The notes under the pieces: generated by a model | The model's input: only the letters and a program-made list of their open reading frames with translations | Databases searched by the model: none | What the model was told of the DNA's origin: nothing | Made by a program: the position numbers and the translations under genes | Part shown: one piece after another, positions 1-8,987 of the stretch | How positions within the stretch are numbered: the stretch's first letter is position 1 | Layout: each line of letters starts with the position of its first letter | NCBI GenBank assembly: GCA_001281695.1 | Contig: LJIE01000001.1 | Coordinates: 3,185,521-3,249,520, forward strand | DNA: 64,000 nucleotides | Origin: a bacterium 336/3 | GTDB taxonomy: Bacteria; Bacteroidota; Bacteroidia; Cytophagales; Thermonemataceae | Direction of reading: 5' to 3'

Positions 1-577
1 CTCAATAGAAGAACTCATCGATACTTTTTCTGTTGAACGTATTGGCAAGTCTGGTTCTAAATTTGAAATTGACAAAGCTCGTTGGTTCAATCAACAATAT
101 TTAAGAGCTAAGAGCAATGAGGAATTGGTAAATTACTTAAAAGCTGGCTTAGATTCCGCAAGTGTAGATTATGGTATGTTTTCAGATGCTCAATTACAAG
201 AAATCTGTGAAGTCATGAAAGAAAGAGCTACCTTCCCTGATGACCTTTGGAAAGAAGCTCGTTATTTCTTCGAACGCCCCAGCAAATATGATGAAGGTGT
301 TGTAAGCCAGAAATGGAATGCTCAAACACAAGAAGTAATTGTAACTTTGAAAGACCAGTTCGCTAATGAAAGTAATTTTGATGGTACAAAAGCAAAAGAA
401 GCTTTACACCATGAGGCAGAAGCCAAAGGCTTGAAACTGGGTCAAGTAATGCCTGTTTTGCGTGTAGCCCTTACAGGCGTAGGTGCAGGACCTGACCTTG
501 CTGCCATTATGCAGATTTTGGGCAAAACTGAAGTGCTTACCCGCCTCGAAAATGCTCTGAATACGATTAAAGTTTAA
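1..577 (+). CDS. gltX: Glutamyl-tRNA synthetase, C-terminal part (5' end outside window)
   Basis: The frame is open from base 2, so the gene enters from the left; an internal TTG at 125 is not the start. The visible 191 residues match the end of bacterial GluRS just after the catalytic core, with the stretch KSGSKFEIDKARWFNQQYL and then an all-helical anticodon-binding region that finishes near VGAGPDLAAIMQILG. The enzyme charges tRNA-Glu in the cytosol. A strong hairpin terminator follows 24 bases after the stop, so the gene ends its transcript. Family assignment is firm; the catalytic motifs themselves are not in the window. Confidence 0.93.
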   Translation, partial: SIEELIDTFSVERIGKSGSKFEIDKARWFNQQYLRAKSNEELVNYLKAGLDSASVDYGMFSDAQLQEICEVMKERATFPDDLWKEARYFFERPSKYDEGVVSQKWNAQTQEVIVTLKDQFANESNFDGTKAKEALHHEAEAKGLKLGQVMPVLRVALTGVGAGPDLAAIMQILGKTEVLTRLENALNTIKV

Positions 578-600
578 AAATATTTTTTTTATCACTTTGA

Positions 601-630
601 AAAGGCAAAACAGATGTTTTGCCTTTTTTT
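601..630 (+). terminator. Rho-independent terminator after gltX
   Basis: Perfect 11-bp stem AAAGGCAAAAC (601-611) with GTTTTGCCTTT (616-626), a 4-base loop AGAT and a run of T. Its stem and loop closely resemble the terminator at 1889-1919. Confidence 0.85.
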
Positions 631-687
631 ATGGCTTTCAAACAAATAGATGTTTTTTTCGTATAAACTTAAAAAACCTAAAAAGCC

Positions 688-1851
688 ATGAAAAACTATT
701 TTAATGTATCCGCTGCTCTCAAACTACTTGTTTTTATCTTCATTTTTACAAATTGTAAAAAAACTAAAAACGAGACTCAACCCATTTCTAACGAAGAACC
801 TACCATCGAAATAAAAACACTTTTCAGTAATCGGGAAACTATTTGGGGTATGGATTTTCTGCCAAATGGAGAGTTGTTATTTACAGAAAAACGAGGGAAA
901 TTATTCCGATATGCCAATGATGGCAGTATTACAGAAATTACAGGGCTTCCTGCCATTCATACCAGTGGGCAAGGTGGTTTGCTTGATATCAGGATTCATC
1001 CCAAATATGCCAGCAATGGTTTGATTTATATCTGTTATGCCAGTCTGCCCATAGGTTTTAATCAGGCTCAACTGAATTTGATGCGTTTTAAATTAGATGG
1101 AAATACTATCACAGATGCACAAATTATTTTTCAGACAAGTGCAGGAAATACTTGGTATGGGCATTATGGAAGCCGTATAGAGTTTGATAAAAATGGCTTT
1201 TTGTACCTTTCGGTAGGTGAAGGAGGTAGTGGTAGCTATGGAGGACCTACTGCCACCAACAAAAACTCTCAAGATGTAAAAAGTGAATGGGGAAAAGTAC
1301 ACAGAATGAAAGATGATGGTAGCATCCCTACTGACAACCCTGTTTTACAAGGAAATACAACAGCTACAACTATTTTTTCTTACGGGCATAGAAATCCTCA
1401 AGGTTTGATTTTAAATCCGTTTACAGGCGAAATTTGGGAAAGCGAACATGGACCAAAAGGTGGCGATGAAATTAATATTGTCAGAAAAGGAAAAAATTAT
1501 GGCTGGCATTTGGTTTCAAATGGTACAAACTACGACAATACTCAGATTTCTGCAAGCCCTTTGATGGATGGCATGGAAAGCCCCATCCATACATGGACAC
1601 CTTCTATTGGTACTTGTGGTATGGCTTTTATTACAGATAATAAATTTAAGAAATGGAAAGGAAATCTTTTGGTGAGTAGCTTGGCATCAAGGTATTTGAG
1701 TCGTTGTGAAATCAAAGACAACCAAATTGTGCAAGAGTACAAACTACTTGAAAATGAAGGCAGAATCAGGAATGTAAAACAAGCCCCTGATGGCAGTATT
1801 TATGTTTCTGTGGAAAGCCCCGGAAGAATTATTCAGATTATTCCTAAGTAA
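688..1851 (+). CDS. PQQ-dependent sugar dehydrogenase-like lipoprotein (sorbosone/glucose dehydrogenase family)
   Basis: 387 aa beta-propeller enzyme of the soluble glucose dehydrogenase/YliI (aldose sugar dehydrogenase) family, which oxidises sugars with PQQ in the periplasm. Visible family landmarks are WGMDFLPNGELLFTEKRG near residue 53, SGQGGLLDI near 94, YGHRNPQGL near 233 and SEHGPKGGDEIN near 252. The N-terminus is a lipoprotein signal with lipobox FTNC and Cys23, so it is probably membrane-anchored. The length fits the family. It has its own terminator and seems monocistronic. The true substrate cannot be read from sequence. Confidence 0.88.
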   Translation: MKNYFNVSAALKLLVFIFIFTNCKKTKNETQPISNEEPTIEIKTLFSNRETIWGMDFLPNGELLFTEKRGKLFRYANDGSITEITGLPAIHTSGQGGLLDIRIHPKYASNGLIYICYASLPIGFNQAQLNLMRFKLDGNTITDAQIIFQTSAGNTWYGHYGSRIEFDKNGFLYLSVGEGGSGSYGGPTATNKNSQDVKSEWGKVHRMKDDGSIPTDNPVLQGNTTATTIFSYGHRNPQGLILNPFTGEIWESEHGPKGGDEINIVRKGKNYGWHLVSNGTNYDNTQISASPLMDGMESPIHTWTPSIGTCGMAFITDNKFKKWKGNLLVSSLASRYLSRCEIKDNQIVQEYKLLENEGRIRNVKQAPDGSIYVSVESPGRIIQIIPK

Positions 1852-1888
1852 GAATCACTTTGAGAAAATAAAAGCTTTTTTTATATTT

Positions 1889-1919
1889 AAACGGCAAAAC
1901 TGATGTTTTGCCGTTTTTA
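1889..1919 (+). terminator. Rho-independent terminator after the sugar dehydrogenase
   Basis: 12-bp perfect stem AAACGGCAAAAC (1889-1900) with GTTTTGCCGTTT (1905-1916), loop TGAT, then T-rich. It lies just before the start of the next gene. Confidence 0.85.
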
Positions 1920-1932
1920 ATTGAACATAGTT

Positions 1933-2913
1933 ATGAAATTTTCTTTGATAACCATATTACTATTTAATATTTGCTTTAAACTTTCTGCTCAAACCTTTTG
2001 GGGTTTTAATTCATTTGAATATAAGGATCACAAAGACAATCGAGTAAAAAAAGTTGTTATCAAAAGTTATACGGAAAATGCTTATCATAAAATGGATTAT
2101 ACAACCAAAGAAAATTATTTTGATACCTTGGGACGTATCACAAGAAGGGTTTTAATCTTAAATAATTCAAAACACAATATTAATATTATCCATGATTTTA
2201 CTTATGTAATTAATGACAATTATTATAAACAAATTACTTCTAGTATTGATGGGGTTTCTAAGAAGGAAATGAAAGACTCTGTAATCATCATTAAAAAGAA
2301 AAATATCTTTGAAATTAAAAATTATCAAAAAGGTCTATTATTATTTTATCAAATGGAGGAATTTGATTCTCTTCAACGTTTAATTAAACATCAACAGGTG
2401 TTTTACAATAAAGATAAAAATTATATTTTTAAAATTTCTCCAACTCTAAGAAGCTTTGATAGCACTTATAATGAATCTTCATTAGTAATTAAATATAATT
2501 ACCTTGATAGTAATAGAACATATGTAAAAGAAGTTTTTGGGAGTGATAAAAATAATTATTCTGAAGGTTATATTCATTATCAAAATAAGAAACTAAAATT
2601 CAAGGATATTAAAGATTATTATCCTAATAATAAAAGTCCACTTTCTTGTGTACAAATTTATACACATGATTCTGAAAAAAATATAAACAAAGTCTATAGA
2701 TTATCAGAAGAGGATTTTGAGAAACTTCAAAGAGATCCTAATGCAAAAGTTGAATTACATGATTACAAGGAATATAGCTATAATGAAAAAGGACTTATAA
2801 AAGGGAGTATCAGCTTTTTTATGAGTCAAACTCATCTTTATGACATAAAACAGAAAGCTTTCAAAACAGAAATGCGAAAGCTAGTTTCAACTTATGAATA
2901 CGAATACTGGTAA
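1933..2913 (+). CDS. Secreted protein of unknown function
   Basis: 326 aa counted from the ATG at 1933; a TTG four codons earlier is possible, but the ATG gives a clean signal peptide (MKFSLITILLFNICFKLSAQ, cleavage after AQ). The mature part is rich in Lys, Tyr and Asn, with recurring aromatic/charged strand-like stretches of the form YxYNEKGLIKG, reminiscent of the short YD/RHS-like repeats of many Bacteroidota periplasmic proteins. No catalytic motif was recognised. It sits 17 bases before aroQ on the same strand and may share its transcript, with no evident functional link. Confidence 0.75.
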   Translation: MKFSLITILLFNICFKLSAQTFWGFNSFEYKDHKDNRVKKVVIKSYTENAYHKMDYTTKENYFDTLGRITRRVLILNNSKHNINIIHDFTYVINDNYYKQITSSIDGVSKKEMKDSVIIIKKKNIFEIKNYQKGLLLFYQMEEFDSLQRLIKHQQVFYNKDKNYIFKISPTLRSFDSTYNESSLVIKYNYLDSNRTYVKEVFGSDKNNYSEGYIHYQNKKLKFKDIKDYYPNNKSPLSCVQIYTHDSEKNINKVYRLSEEDFEKLQRDPNAKVELHDYKEYSYNEKGLIKGSISFFMSQTHLYDIKQKAFKTEMRKLVSTYEYEYW

Positions 2914-2930
2914 TTAAACATCACAAAATC

Positions 2931-3365
2931 ATGCATATACAAATCATCAATGGAGCAAATTTGAATTTATTGGGCAAGCGAGAACCTGAAATTTATGGTT
3001 CTCTAACATTTGAAGAATATTTTGAAAAGCTCAAAACGCAATACAAAGATATTACGCTTAGTTATTTTCAGTCAAATATTGAGGGAGAACTCATTAATAA
3101 AATTCACGAAATAGGCTTCTTGGCAGATGCAATAATTCTCAATGCTGGTGCTTATACCCACACTTCTATTGCCCTTGCTGATGCCATTAAGGCTGTAAAA
3201 AGCCCTGTGGTAGAGGTTCATATCTCCAATATTTTTGCAAGAGAAGCTTTCAGACATCAGAGTTATGTTTCGGCTGTTTCAGTAGGTATTATTTCAGGAT
3301 TGGGGCTTAAAGGCTACGATTTAGCCATTGAGTATTTGATTACTCAAAAACAAAAAAGCCAGTAA
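2931..3365 (+). CDS. aroQ: 3-dehydroquinate dehydratase, type II
   Basis: 144 aa, the standard size for the dodecameric type II enzyme, which makes 3-dehydroshikimate in the shikimate pathway. Landmarks are INGANLNLLGKREPEIYG at the N-terminus (lid Arg and catalytic Tyr), LNAGAYTHTSIALADA near residue 67 and EVHISN near 95, followed by REAFRHQSY with the conserved His. The gene ends inside a hairpin terminator that serves the convergent gene pair. It is not next to other aro genes here. Confidence 0.95.
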   Translation: MHIQIINGANLNLLGKREPEIYGSLTFEEYFEKLKTQYKDITLSYFQSNIEGELINKIHEIGFLADAIILNAGAYTHTSIALADAIKAVKSPVVEVHISNIFAREAFRHQSYVSAVSVGIISGLGLKGYDLAIEYLITQKQKSQ

Positions 3366-3380
3366 AATACTGGCTTTTTA
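3354..3380. terminator. Terminator hairpin between aroQ and nuoD
   Basis: Perfect 11-bp stem AAAAGCCAGTA (3354-3364) with TACTGGCTTTT (3368-3378), loop AAA. The left arm contains the aroQ stop codon. A-run and T-run flanks allow it to work in both directions for the convergent genes. Confidence 0.85.
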
Positions 3381-3396
3381 CTCTATTTAATATTTT

Positions 3397-4656
3397 TTAC
3401 GCATCCAATTCCCCTGCAATCACATTGAGGCTACTCATAGTCATGATAGCATCAGAGATTAGCTGTCCTTGGCACATTTCGGTGTAAGCTTGGTAATAAA
3501 TGAAGCTTGGTCTTCTGAAGTGCAGACGGTAAGGCGTTCTACCACCATCAGAAATCAAATAGAAGCCTAACTCTCCGTTACCACCCTCTACACAGTGATA
3601 AATTTCACCCACAGGAGCATCTATTTCGCCCATTACAATTTTGAAATGGTAAATAAGGGCTTCCATGTTGTTATAAACGTCTTCTTTTGGAGGCAAATAA
3701 TAACGAGGGTCATCAGCATAATGTTTACCTTCTGCTTTGGGTAGTTTATCCATAGCTTGTTGGATAATACGCAAACTTTGCCACATTTCTTCGTTACGCA
3801 CCATGAAACGGTCGTAAGTGTCACCATGTTGCCCAATAGGAATATCAAATTCAAAATCCTGATAGCTTGAATAAGGCTCATTGACACGAACATCGTAGTC
3901 GATACCACAAGCACGCAAATTAGGACCTGTAAATCCGTAGTTTAAAGCTCTTTCAGCAGAGATAGCCCCTACACCAATGGCTCTATCCATGAAAATTCTG
4001 TTTCTATTGAACAGACGTTCAAATTCTTTGAGAACAACTGGGAATTCTTTAAGTATTTTATTGATACCTGCAATGGCTTTATCTGTAAAGTCTCTTTCTA
4101 AACCACCAATACGACCCATGTTGGTGGTAAGCCTAGCTCCACAAACTTCTTCATAAATGTCATAAATATGCTCTCTCCACTGATAAATATACAAAAATCC
4201 TGTAAATGCTCCACTATCCACACCCAAAATACCATTACAGATAATATGGTCTGAGATACGAGCAAGTTCCATCAATATCACACGCATGTATTGAGCCTTT
4301 TGAGGCACTTGTACACCCAAAAGCTTTTCTACTGTCATCCACCAACCCATGTTGTTGATGGGCGAAGAGCAGTAGTTCATACGATCGGTAAGAGTCGTTA
4401 TTTGATAAAAAGGGCGTTGCTCTGCTATCTTTTCAAAAGCTCTATGAATATAGCCTATGGTAGATTCTCCTGAAATAATCTTTTCTCCATCCATGAGGAG
4501 TATATTCTGAAAAATACCATGTGTTGCAGGGTGTGTTGGACCTAAATTGAGTGTAGTTAGGTCGTTCATATACACTGCATCTTCTACTTTGGGCTTCTTA
4601 GAACCTATCAGGTCTAAGAGTTGGGGGTCTTTTTCAATGGGTACTAAATTTGCCAT
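3397..4656 (-). CDS. nuoD: NADH-quinone oxidoreductase subunit D (complex I 49-kDa subunit)
   Basis: 419 aa, usual length for NuoD, a peripheral-arm subunit that helps form the quinone pocket of complex I. Landmarks include LGPTHPATHGIFQN near residue 36, GYIHRAFEKIAEQRPF near 68, TDRMNYCSSPINNMGWW near 88 and GRIGGLERDF near 182. Its upstream neighbour is divergent and its downstream neighbour convergent, so it is a single-gene unit with no other nuo gene in this window, whereas nuo genes are usually clustered. Nothing in the sequence suggests decay. Confidence 0.95.
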   Translation of the reverse strand: MANLVPIEKDPQLLDLIGSKKPKVEDAVYMNDLTTLNLGPTHPATHGIFQNILLMDGEKIISGESTIGYIHRAFEKIAEQRPFYQITTLTDRMNYCSSPINNMGWWMTVEKLLGVQVPQKAQYMRVILMELARISDHIICNGILGVDSGAFTGFLYIYQWREHIYDIYEEVCGARLTTNMGRIGGLERDFTDKAIAGINKILKEFPVVLKEFERLFNRNRIFMDRAIGVGAISAERALNYGFTGPNLRACGIDYDVRVNEPYSSYQDFEFDIPIGQHGDTYDRFMVRNEEMWQSLRIIQQAMDKLPKAEGKHYADDPRYYLPPKEDVYNNMEALIYHFKIVMGEIDAPVGEIYHCVEGGNGELGFYLISDGGRTPYRLHFRRPSFIYYQAYTEMCQGQLISDAIMTMSSLNVIAGELDA

Positions 4657-4694
4657 GAGTATATCTCTATTTTTAACAATAGCTAAATTAGGTA

Positions 4695-4704
4695 GCTAAT
4701 TAGC
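4695..4704. promoter_or_regulatory. 10-bp palindrome in the nuoD / Crp-Fnr intergenic region
   Basis: GCTAATTAGC is a perfect palindrome about 40 bases upstream of the nuoD start, next to a related direct copy AGCTAAATTAG. It could be an operator; AT-rich DNA also yields such sites by chance. Confidence 0.25.
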
Positions 4705-4838
4705 AATTTTTTAGGAAATCTCTAAATTTTTTTAGCTTTTTTAGCAGTTTTAACACTTTTCAAAAGCAATATGTTTTTATTTTTGTCGTATTTATTAAGT
4801 GTTAATAATAATTTCCGAATACTTTAATTATAGTTGAT

Positions 4839-5420
4839 ATGCATGATAACCTAATTCAGACCTTAAACCATATTGTAACATTAGAATTGAATGAAATAGA
4901 ATTTTTCAAGTCAGCGTTCAAAGAATTTCAAATAAAAAAAGGTGATTTCTTTCTTCAATCAGGAGAAATTAATAATAAACTAGGTTTTATTCAAAAAGGA
5001 CTTATACGATACTTTGTATATAAAAATGAAGAAGAATCAACTTTGGAATTTAGTAGAGAGGGAGAATTTATTGCAGAATATCAAAGTTTAGTTCAAAAAA
5101 GTAAATCTATTCAAAGTATTCAAGCAATTGAAGATACTACAATGTTAGTAATGACAAATGATGATTTACAAAATCTATATGCAAATTTTAAAAATGGTGA
5201 TAAAATTGGACGTATAGTCATTGAACATAGATTTAATGTCTTGGTAAACCAATTAATGTCTATTTATATGCATACTCCTGACCAACGATATTTACATTTC
5301 TTAAAAACTTATCCTGAAATCGTACAAAGAATACCACAATATTACATTGCTTCTTATGTTGGAGTAAAGCCCCAGTCATTGAGTAGAATAAGAAAAAGAT
5401 TTACAAAGGAGATTTATTAA
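4839..5420 (+). CDS. Crp/Fnr-family transcriptional regulator
   Basis: 193 aa with an N-terminal cyclic-nucleotide-binding-like jelly roll (residues about 20-115, with KGDFFLQSGEINNKLGFIQKG at the start) and a C-terminal segment YYIASYVGVKPQSLSRIRKR that fits the recognition helix-turn-helix of the short Bacteroidota Crp-like group. The effector is not predictable. It is divergent from nuoD and lies 64 bases before the lipoprotein hydrolase start at 5485, so it may regulate either neighbour. A TATTTTTG element at 4778-4785 could be its -7 box, but no clear -33 partner is present. Confidence 0.85.
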   Translation: MHDNLIQTLNHIVTLELNEIEFFKSAFKEFQIKKGDFFLQSGEINNKLGFIQKGLIRYFVYKNEEESTLEFSREGEFIAEYQSLVQKSKSIQSIQAIEDTTMLVMTNDDLQNLYANFKNGDKIGRIVIEHRFNVLVNQLMSIYMHTPDQRYLHFLKTYPEIVQRIPQYYIASYVGVKPQSLSRIRKRFTKEIY

Positions 5421-5484
5421 CTTAGGTGTATGATTTTATTTTTTTGACTTGAGTAATTTTACGTCAATCAAATTATATAAAATT

Positions 5485-6303
5485 ATGTATAAATCACTCT
5501 TTTTACTTTTTTGCTTAATTGCATCTGTTTCTTGCAAGAAAAATATTGTAAATCCTAATAATTTTACAACAGCAACAATTATTTTACCAACTCATAAACT
5601 GACTAGCTATTCTATCATTAAAAATACGAAGTATTTAATTGTATTTGAATCAGGTTTGGGTGATGATCATTCTATTTGGAATCAGAAAAACTTACCAACT
5701 AATATCAGTTCTAAACAAGACGTTTTACTATACGACAGAGCTGGTTATGGAAAATCTGAAAAAGGTGCAAAACCAAGAAACATAGTCAAATTAAGTGCTG
5801 AACTTGATAGTGTTATTTCTAAATTTGCAAACAATAGAAAAGTTATATTGGTAGGGCATTCTCTTGCAGGAATGATTATGAGAGATTATGCAATAAAAAA
5901 TCCAACAAAAATAGCTGGGATATTATTAATTGATCCTTCCCATGAAGCATATAACAACCCAACACAAGAACAAGAAGATCTGATTTATAATACATTTTTG
6001 AATAGCAATGGTGCAGATTTTGGTGCAACTATGGAAGCAAAAGAACTAATTGAAGATTCACAATATATGGTTACACTCTCGAATTTACCTAATGTACCTA
6101 CAATTATATTGACAAGTATGAAAGTAGATGCCTCTCACAATACAACAGATAGACAAAATTGGTATAATGCTCATCAATTATTGAAATCTGGCATCACAGA
6201 TTTTATACACATTACAACAAAAAATTCTGGACATTATATTTTTATTGAAGAACCTAATTTAGTTTTAGATAACTTGAATTTACTTCTTTCTAAACTGCCT
6301 TAG
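5485..6303 (+). CDS. Alpha/beta-hydrolase lipoprotein
   Basis: 272 aa from the ATG at 5485, preferred over an upstream TTG because it begins the lipoprotein signal MYKSLFLLFCLIASVSC. The fold is a classical serine hydrolase: oxyanion-region ESGLGDDHSIW, GYGKSEKG, nucleophile elbow GHSLAG, a probable acid Asp in LIDPSH or later, and the catalytic His in NSGHYIFIEEP near the C-terminus. It is likely an outer- or inner-membrane-attached esterase or peptidase. The substrate is unknown. It follows the Crp/Fnr-type regulator closely. Confidence 0.82.
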   Translation: MYKSLFLLFCLIASVSCKKNIVNPNNFTTATIILPTHKLTSYSIIKNTKYLIVFESGLGDDHSIWNQKNLPTNISSKQDVLLYDRAGYGKSEKGAKPRNIVKLSAELDSVISKFANNRKVILVGHSLAGMIMRDYAIKNPTKIAGILLIDPSHEAYNNPTQEQEDLIYNTFLNSNGADFGATMEAKELIEDSQYMVTLSNLPNVPTIILTSMKVDASHNTTDRQNWYNAHQLLKSGITDFIHITTKNSGHYIFIEEPNLVLDNLNLLLSKLP

Positions 6304-6614
6304 AGGGTAGCCCATAACGTTTTGGTCGCACAACTAATTAATATTCTATTTTCTATACAAGTGCTTTCTTGATAAGTTTTTCATAAATTTGTAGTTGTGT
6401 AACAACTATATAAGATCGTAGTAAATTCAATATTTATATTACTATTTCGTTTTTATGTAAAATTCAACCATACACTCTTAAGATATCTTACTATAATTAA
6501 GTTATGAACCATTAAGAATCAAGCACTTAAAAAATATTTTATTTTTTTATGAAATTGCATAGGGGTAATCTAAATTTTGATTGTCTAAGTGCTGTATTTA
6601 CTTCAAATCCATCT
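6304..6614. other. Gene-free leader before the TonB-dependent receptor
   Basis: 311 bases without a convincing ORF. It contains a TAnnTTTG-type -7 element (6384-6391), a 7-3-7 inverted repeat (6392-6408), and a possible long-range stem AGCACTTA (6522-6529) with TAAGTGCT (6586-6593) that would enclose the alternative ATG at 6549. If transcription begins near 6398 the untranslated leader would be about 215 bases. No known riboswitch was recognised. Confidence 0.4.
6384..6408 (+). promoter_or_regulatory. Putative -7 element and operator-like inverted repeat
   Basis: TAAATTTG (6384-6391) matches the Bacteroidota -7 consensus TAnnTTTG. Directly after it is the perfect inverted repeat TAGTTGT-GTA-ACAACTA (6392-6408), where the transcription start would lie, so it could be a repressor site. 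I see no good -33 box at the expected distance. Confidence 0.35.
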
Positions 6615-8981
6615 ATGAGAAAAATTGTTTATGTCTGTTTGCTTTGGATAGCAATTATCCTACAAGCATTTGCCCAAGAAAAATATACCTTGAGTGGTAA
6701 AGTAAAAGATGCCTCCAGTGGTGAGGAACTGATTGGGGCTACTGTTGTTATTAAATCATTGAAAGCAGGAGCTGTTACCAACGAATACGGTTTCTATTCT
6801 ATTACCGTTGAAAAAGGCTCTTATGAGCTTACGGTCAGCTATGTAGGTTTTGTAGATATTGTAAAAAAAGTAGATTTACAGAGTTCCCAAACACTCGATA
6901 TTCTATTAAAACCTGAAGGAAGTGAAATTGAGGCTGTAGAAGTCGTTGGAAAAGAAGATTCTCCACGCCAAAATGTAGAAAGTACAGCTATGGGAACGGT
7001 ACAACTTGAAATGAGAACACTTAAAAAAATGCCTGCCTTGCTTGGTGAAGTAGATGTTTTGAGGTCTTTACAACTTACCCCAGGGGTAAGTACTGTAGGC
7101 GAAGGGTCTGGAGGCTTTAATGTACGTGGTGGAGGTGTAGATCAGAATTTGGTACTTTTGGATGAGGCTGCTGTGTATAATAGCTCGCATTTATTTGGCT
7201 TCTTTTCAGTGTTCAATCCTGATGCTGTAAAAGATGTAAAACTTATCAAAGGGGGCATTCCTGCACAATATGGTGGCAGACTTGCTTCTGTTTTGGATGT
7301 ACGCATGAAAGAAGGTAATAATCAGAAGTTTACGGCTTCGGGAGGTGTAGGAACTGTTTCAAGTCGTTTTGCAGTAGAAGCCCCTATTATCAAAGATAAA
7401 AGTTCGTTTATTGTGGCTGGCAGGCGTTCTTATGCTGATGTATTTTTGAGAGCTTTTGGAAATGAAAGTCAACGCCAAAACCAGTTATATTTTTATGACT
7501 TAACGACCAAAGCCAATTATAAAATCAATGATAAGAACAAAGTGTATGTATCTGGATATTTTGGCAGGGATGTTTTCCAGTTTAGTGATGATTTTAAGAT
7601 TAATTGGGGCAATGCAACAGCAACTGTTCGTTGGAATAAAACTTTCAATCCGAAGCTATTTGCCAATTTTTCAGGCATTTATAGTAATTATGATTATAAT
7701 TTGGGCGTTCCGACAGGTACACAAGCTTTCGATTGGGCATCAAGAATTGAAACATTTCAAGGAAAAGCAGATTTTAGCTATTTTTCATCTCCCAAAAGTA
7801 TTTTCAACTTTGGTGCAACAGCTTTGAGATACAATTTTTACCCTGGTTCTATCAAAGTTGGGAAAGGTTCTATTTTCAATCCATTTACTTTGGACAGACA
7901 AAATGCTTTGGAAACTGCCATTTACTTAGACCACGAACACAAAGTTTCTACAAGATTGCAGTTGCAGTATGGTTTGCGTTATTCTTGGTACAATTTCTTA
8001 GGAAAAGGCACTGTATATGATTATGTAGGCGAAACAGGCAAACGTAAAACTGCCGTTAATCCACGAACATTTACAAGTAATCAATCCATTGCAGATTATG
8101 GAAATTTAGAGCCTCGTTTTTCTATGCGTTATCAATTTGATGAAAGTAGCTCTTTTAAAGCCAGTTACAATAGAACTTCACAGTATATTCACTTGATTTC
8201 AAGTACAACGGCTGCCTCCCCTACTGATGTCTGGTCGCCAACCACCAATAATATCAAGCCAGAACTGGCTGATCAAGTGGCTGCTGGATATTTCAGAAAT
8301 TTCAAAAACAATACTTTTGAAGCCTCTGCTGAAGTGTATTACAAAACCATGACCAACCAAATAGATTATGTAGATGGGGCTTTGTTACTCTTAAATAGAC
8401 AAATGGAAGGTGATTTGTTGTATGGTTTGGGTAGAAGTTATGGAGCAGAGTTTTATGTGAAAAAGAATTCAGGGAAATTAAATGGCTGGTTGAGTTATAC
8501 GCTTTCCAAGTCCGAAAGAAAAATTGATGGTATCAATAATGGAGAGTGGTACAGAGCCAAATATGATAGAACACATAATTTATCATTGGTTCTTATTTAT
8601 GATTTGAACGAAAAATGGTCTTTTTCAAGTAATTTCAATTATGCAACAGGTGTCGCTACTACTTTCCCTAATGCTCGTTATGAGATGGATGGAATTGTTG
8701 TACCACACAACACAGGCAACGTCAGAAACAATTATCGTGTACCTGCTTATCATAGATTTGATTTAGGAGCTACTTATCACAGAAAGAAAACTGGCAGATT
8801 TGAACAGGAGTGGGTTTTCTCTTTGTATAATGTGTATGGTCGTAAAAATCCGTTTACAGTGTATTTCAGGCAAGAGCCTGCCAAAGATGGACAGATACAA
8901 GCTCCTCAAAATACTCAGGCAAGGGAACTTTCTATTTTCGCATCTATTATTCCTTCTGTTACTTGGAACTTTAAATTTTAA
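6615..8981 (+). CDS. TonB-dependent outer-membrane receptor with carboxypeptidase-regulatory domain
   Basis: 788 aa from the ATG at 6615, chosen because it opens a signal peptide MRKIVYVCLLWIAIILQAFAQ; an ATG at 6549 would add 22 polar residues before it. Order: carboxypeptidase-regulatory-like beta domain (GKVKDASSGEELIGATVV to about residue 105), plug domain (LTPGVSTVGEGSGGFNVRGG and GGIPAQYGG around 160-220), then a beta-barrel ending in VTWNFKF. It should import a ligand through the outer membrane with TonB energy. It is followed 6 bases later by its DUF4249 partner. The ligand is unknown. Confidence 0.92.
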   Translation: MRKIVYVCLLWIAIILQAFAQEKYTLSGKVKDASSGEELIGATVVIKSLKAGAVTNEYGFYSITVEKGSYELTVSYVGFVDIVKKVDLQSSQTLDILLKPEGSEIEAVEVVGKEDSPRQNVESTAMGTVQLEMRTLKKMPALLGEVDVLRSLQLTPGVSTVGEGSGGFNVRGGGVDQNLVLLDEAAVYNSSHLFGFFSVFNPDAVKDVKLIKGGIPAQYGGRLASVLDVRMKEGNNQKFTASGGVGTVSSRFAVEAPIIKDKSSFIVAGRRSYADVFLRAFGNESQRQNQLYFYDLTTKANYKINDKNKVYVSGYFGRDVFQFSDDFKINWGNATATVRWNKTFNPKLFANFSGIYSNYDYNLGVPTGTQAFDWASRIETFQGKADFSYFSSPKSIFNFGATALRYNFYPGSIKVGKGSIFNPFTLDRQNALETAIYLDHEHKVSTRLQLQYGLRYSWYNFLGKGTVYDYVGETGKRKTAVNPRTFTSNQSIADYGNLEPRFSMRYQFDESSSFKASYNRTSQYIHLISSTTAASPTDVWSPTTNNIKPELADQVAAGYFRNFKNNTFEASAEVYYKTMTNQIDYVDGALLLLNRQMEGDLLYGLGRSYGAEFYVKKNSGKLNGWLSYTLSKSERKIDGINNGEWYRAKYDRTHNLSLVLIYDLNEKWSFSSNFNYATGVATTFPNARYEMDGIVVPHNTGNVRNNYRVPAYHRFDLGATYHRKKTGRFEQEWVFSLYNVYGRKNPFTVYFRQEPAKDGQIQAPQNTQARELSIFASIIPSVTWNFKF

Positions 8982-8987
8982 TCTCTT

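Noticed and set aside
4778-4785. TATTTTTG as promoter of the Crp/Fnr-type gene
   Set aside because: The -7 box fits, but the -33 box is missing; AT-rich DNA gives such matches often, so it is mentioned only in the gene entry.
7528-7827. 99-aa ORF in another frame within the TonB receptor gene
   Set aside because: Out-of-frame shadow of a conserved beta-barrel coding region.
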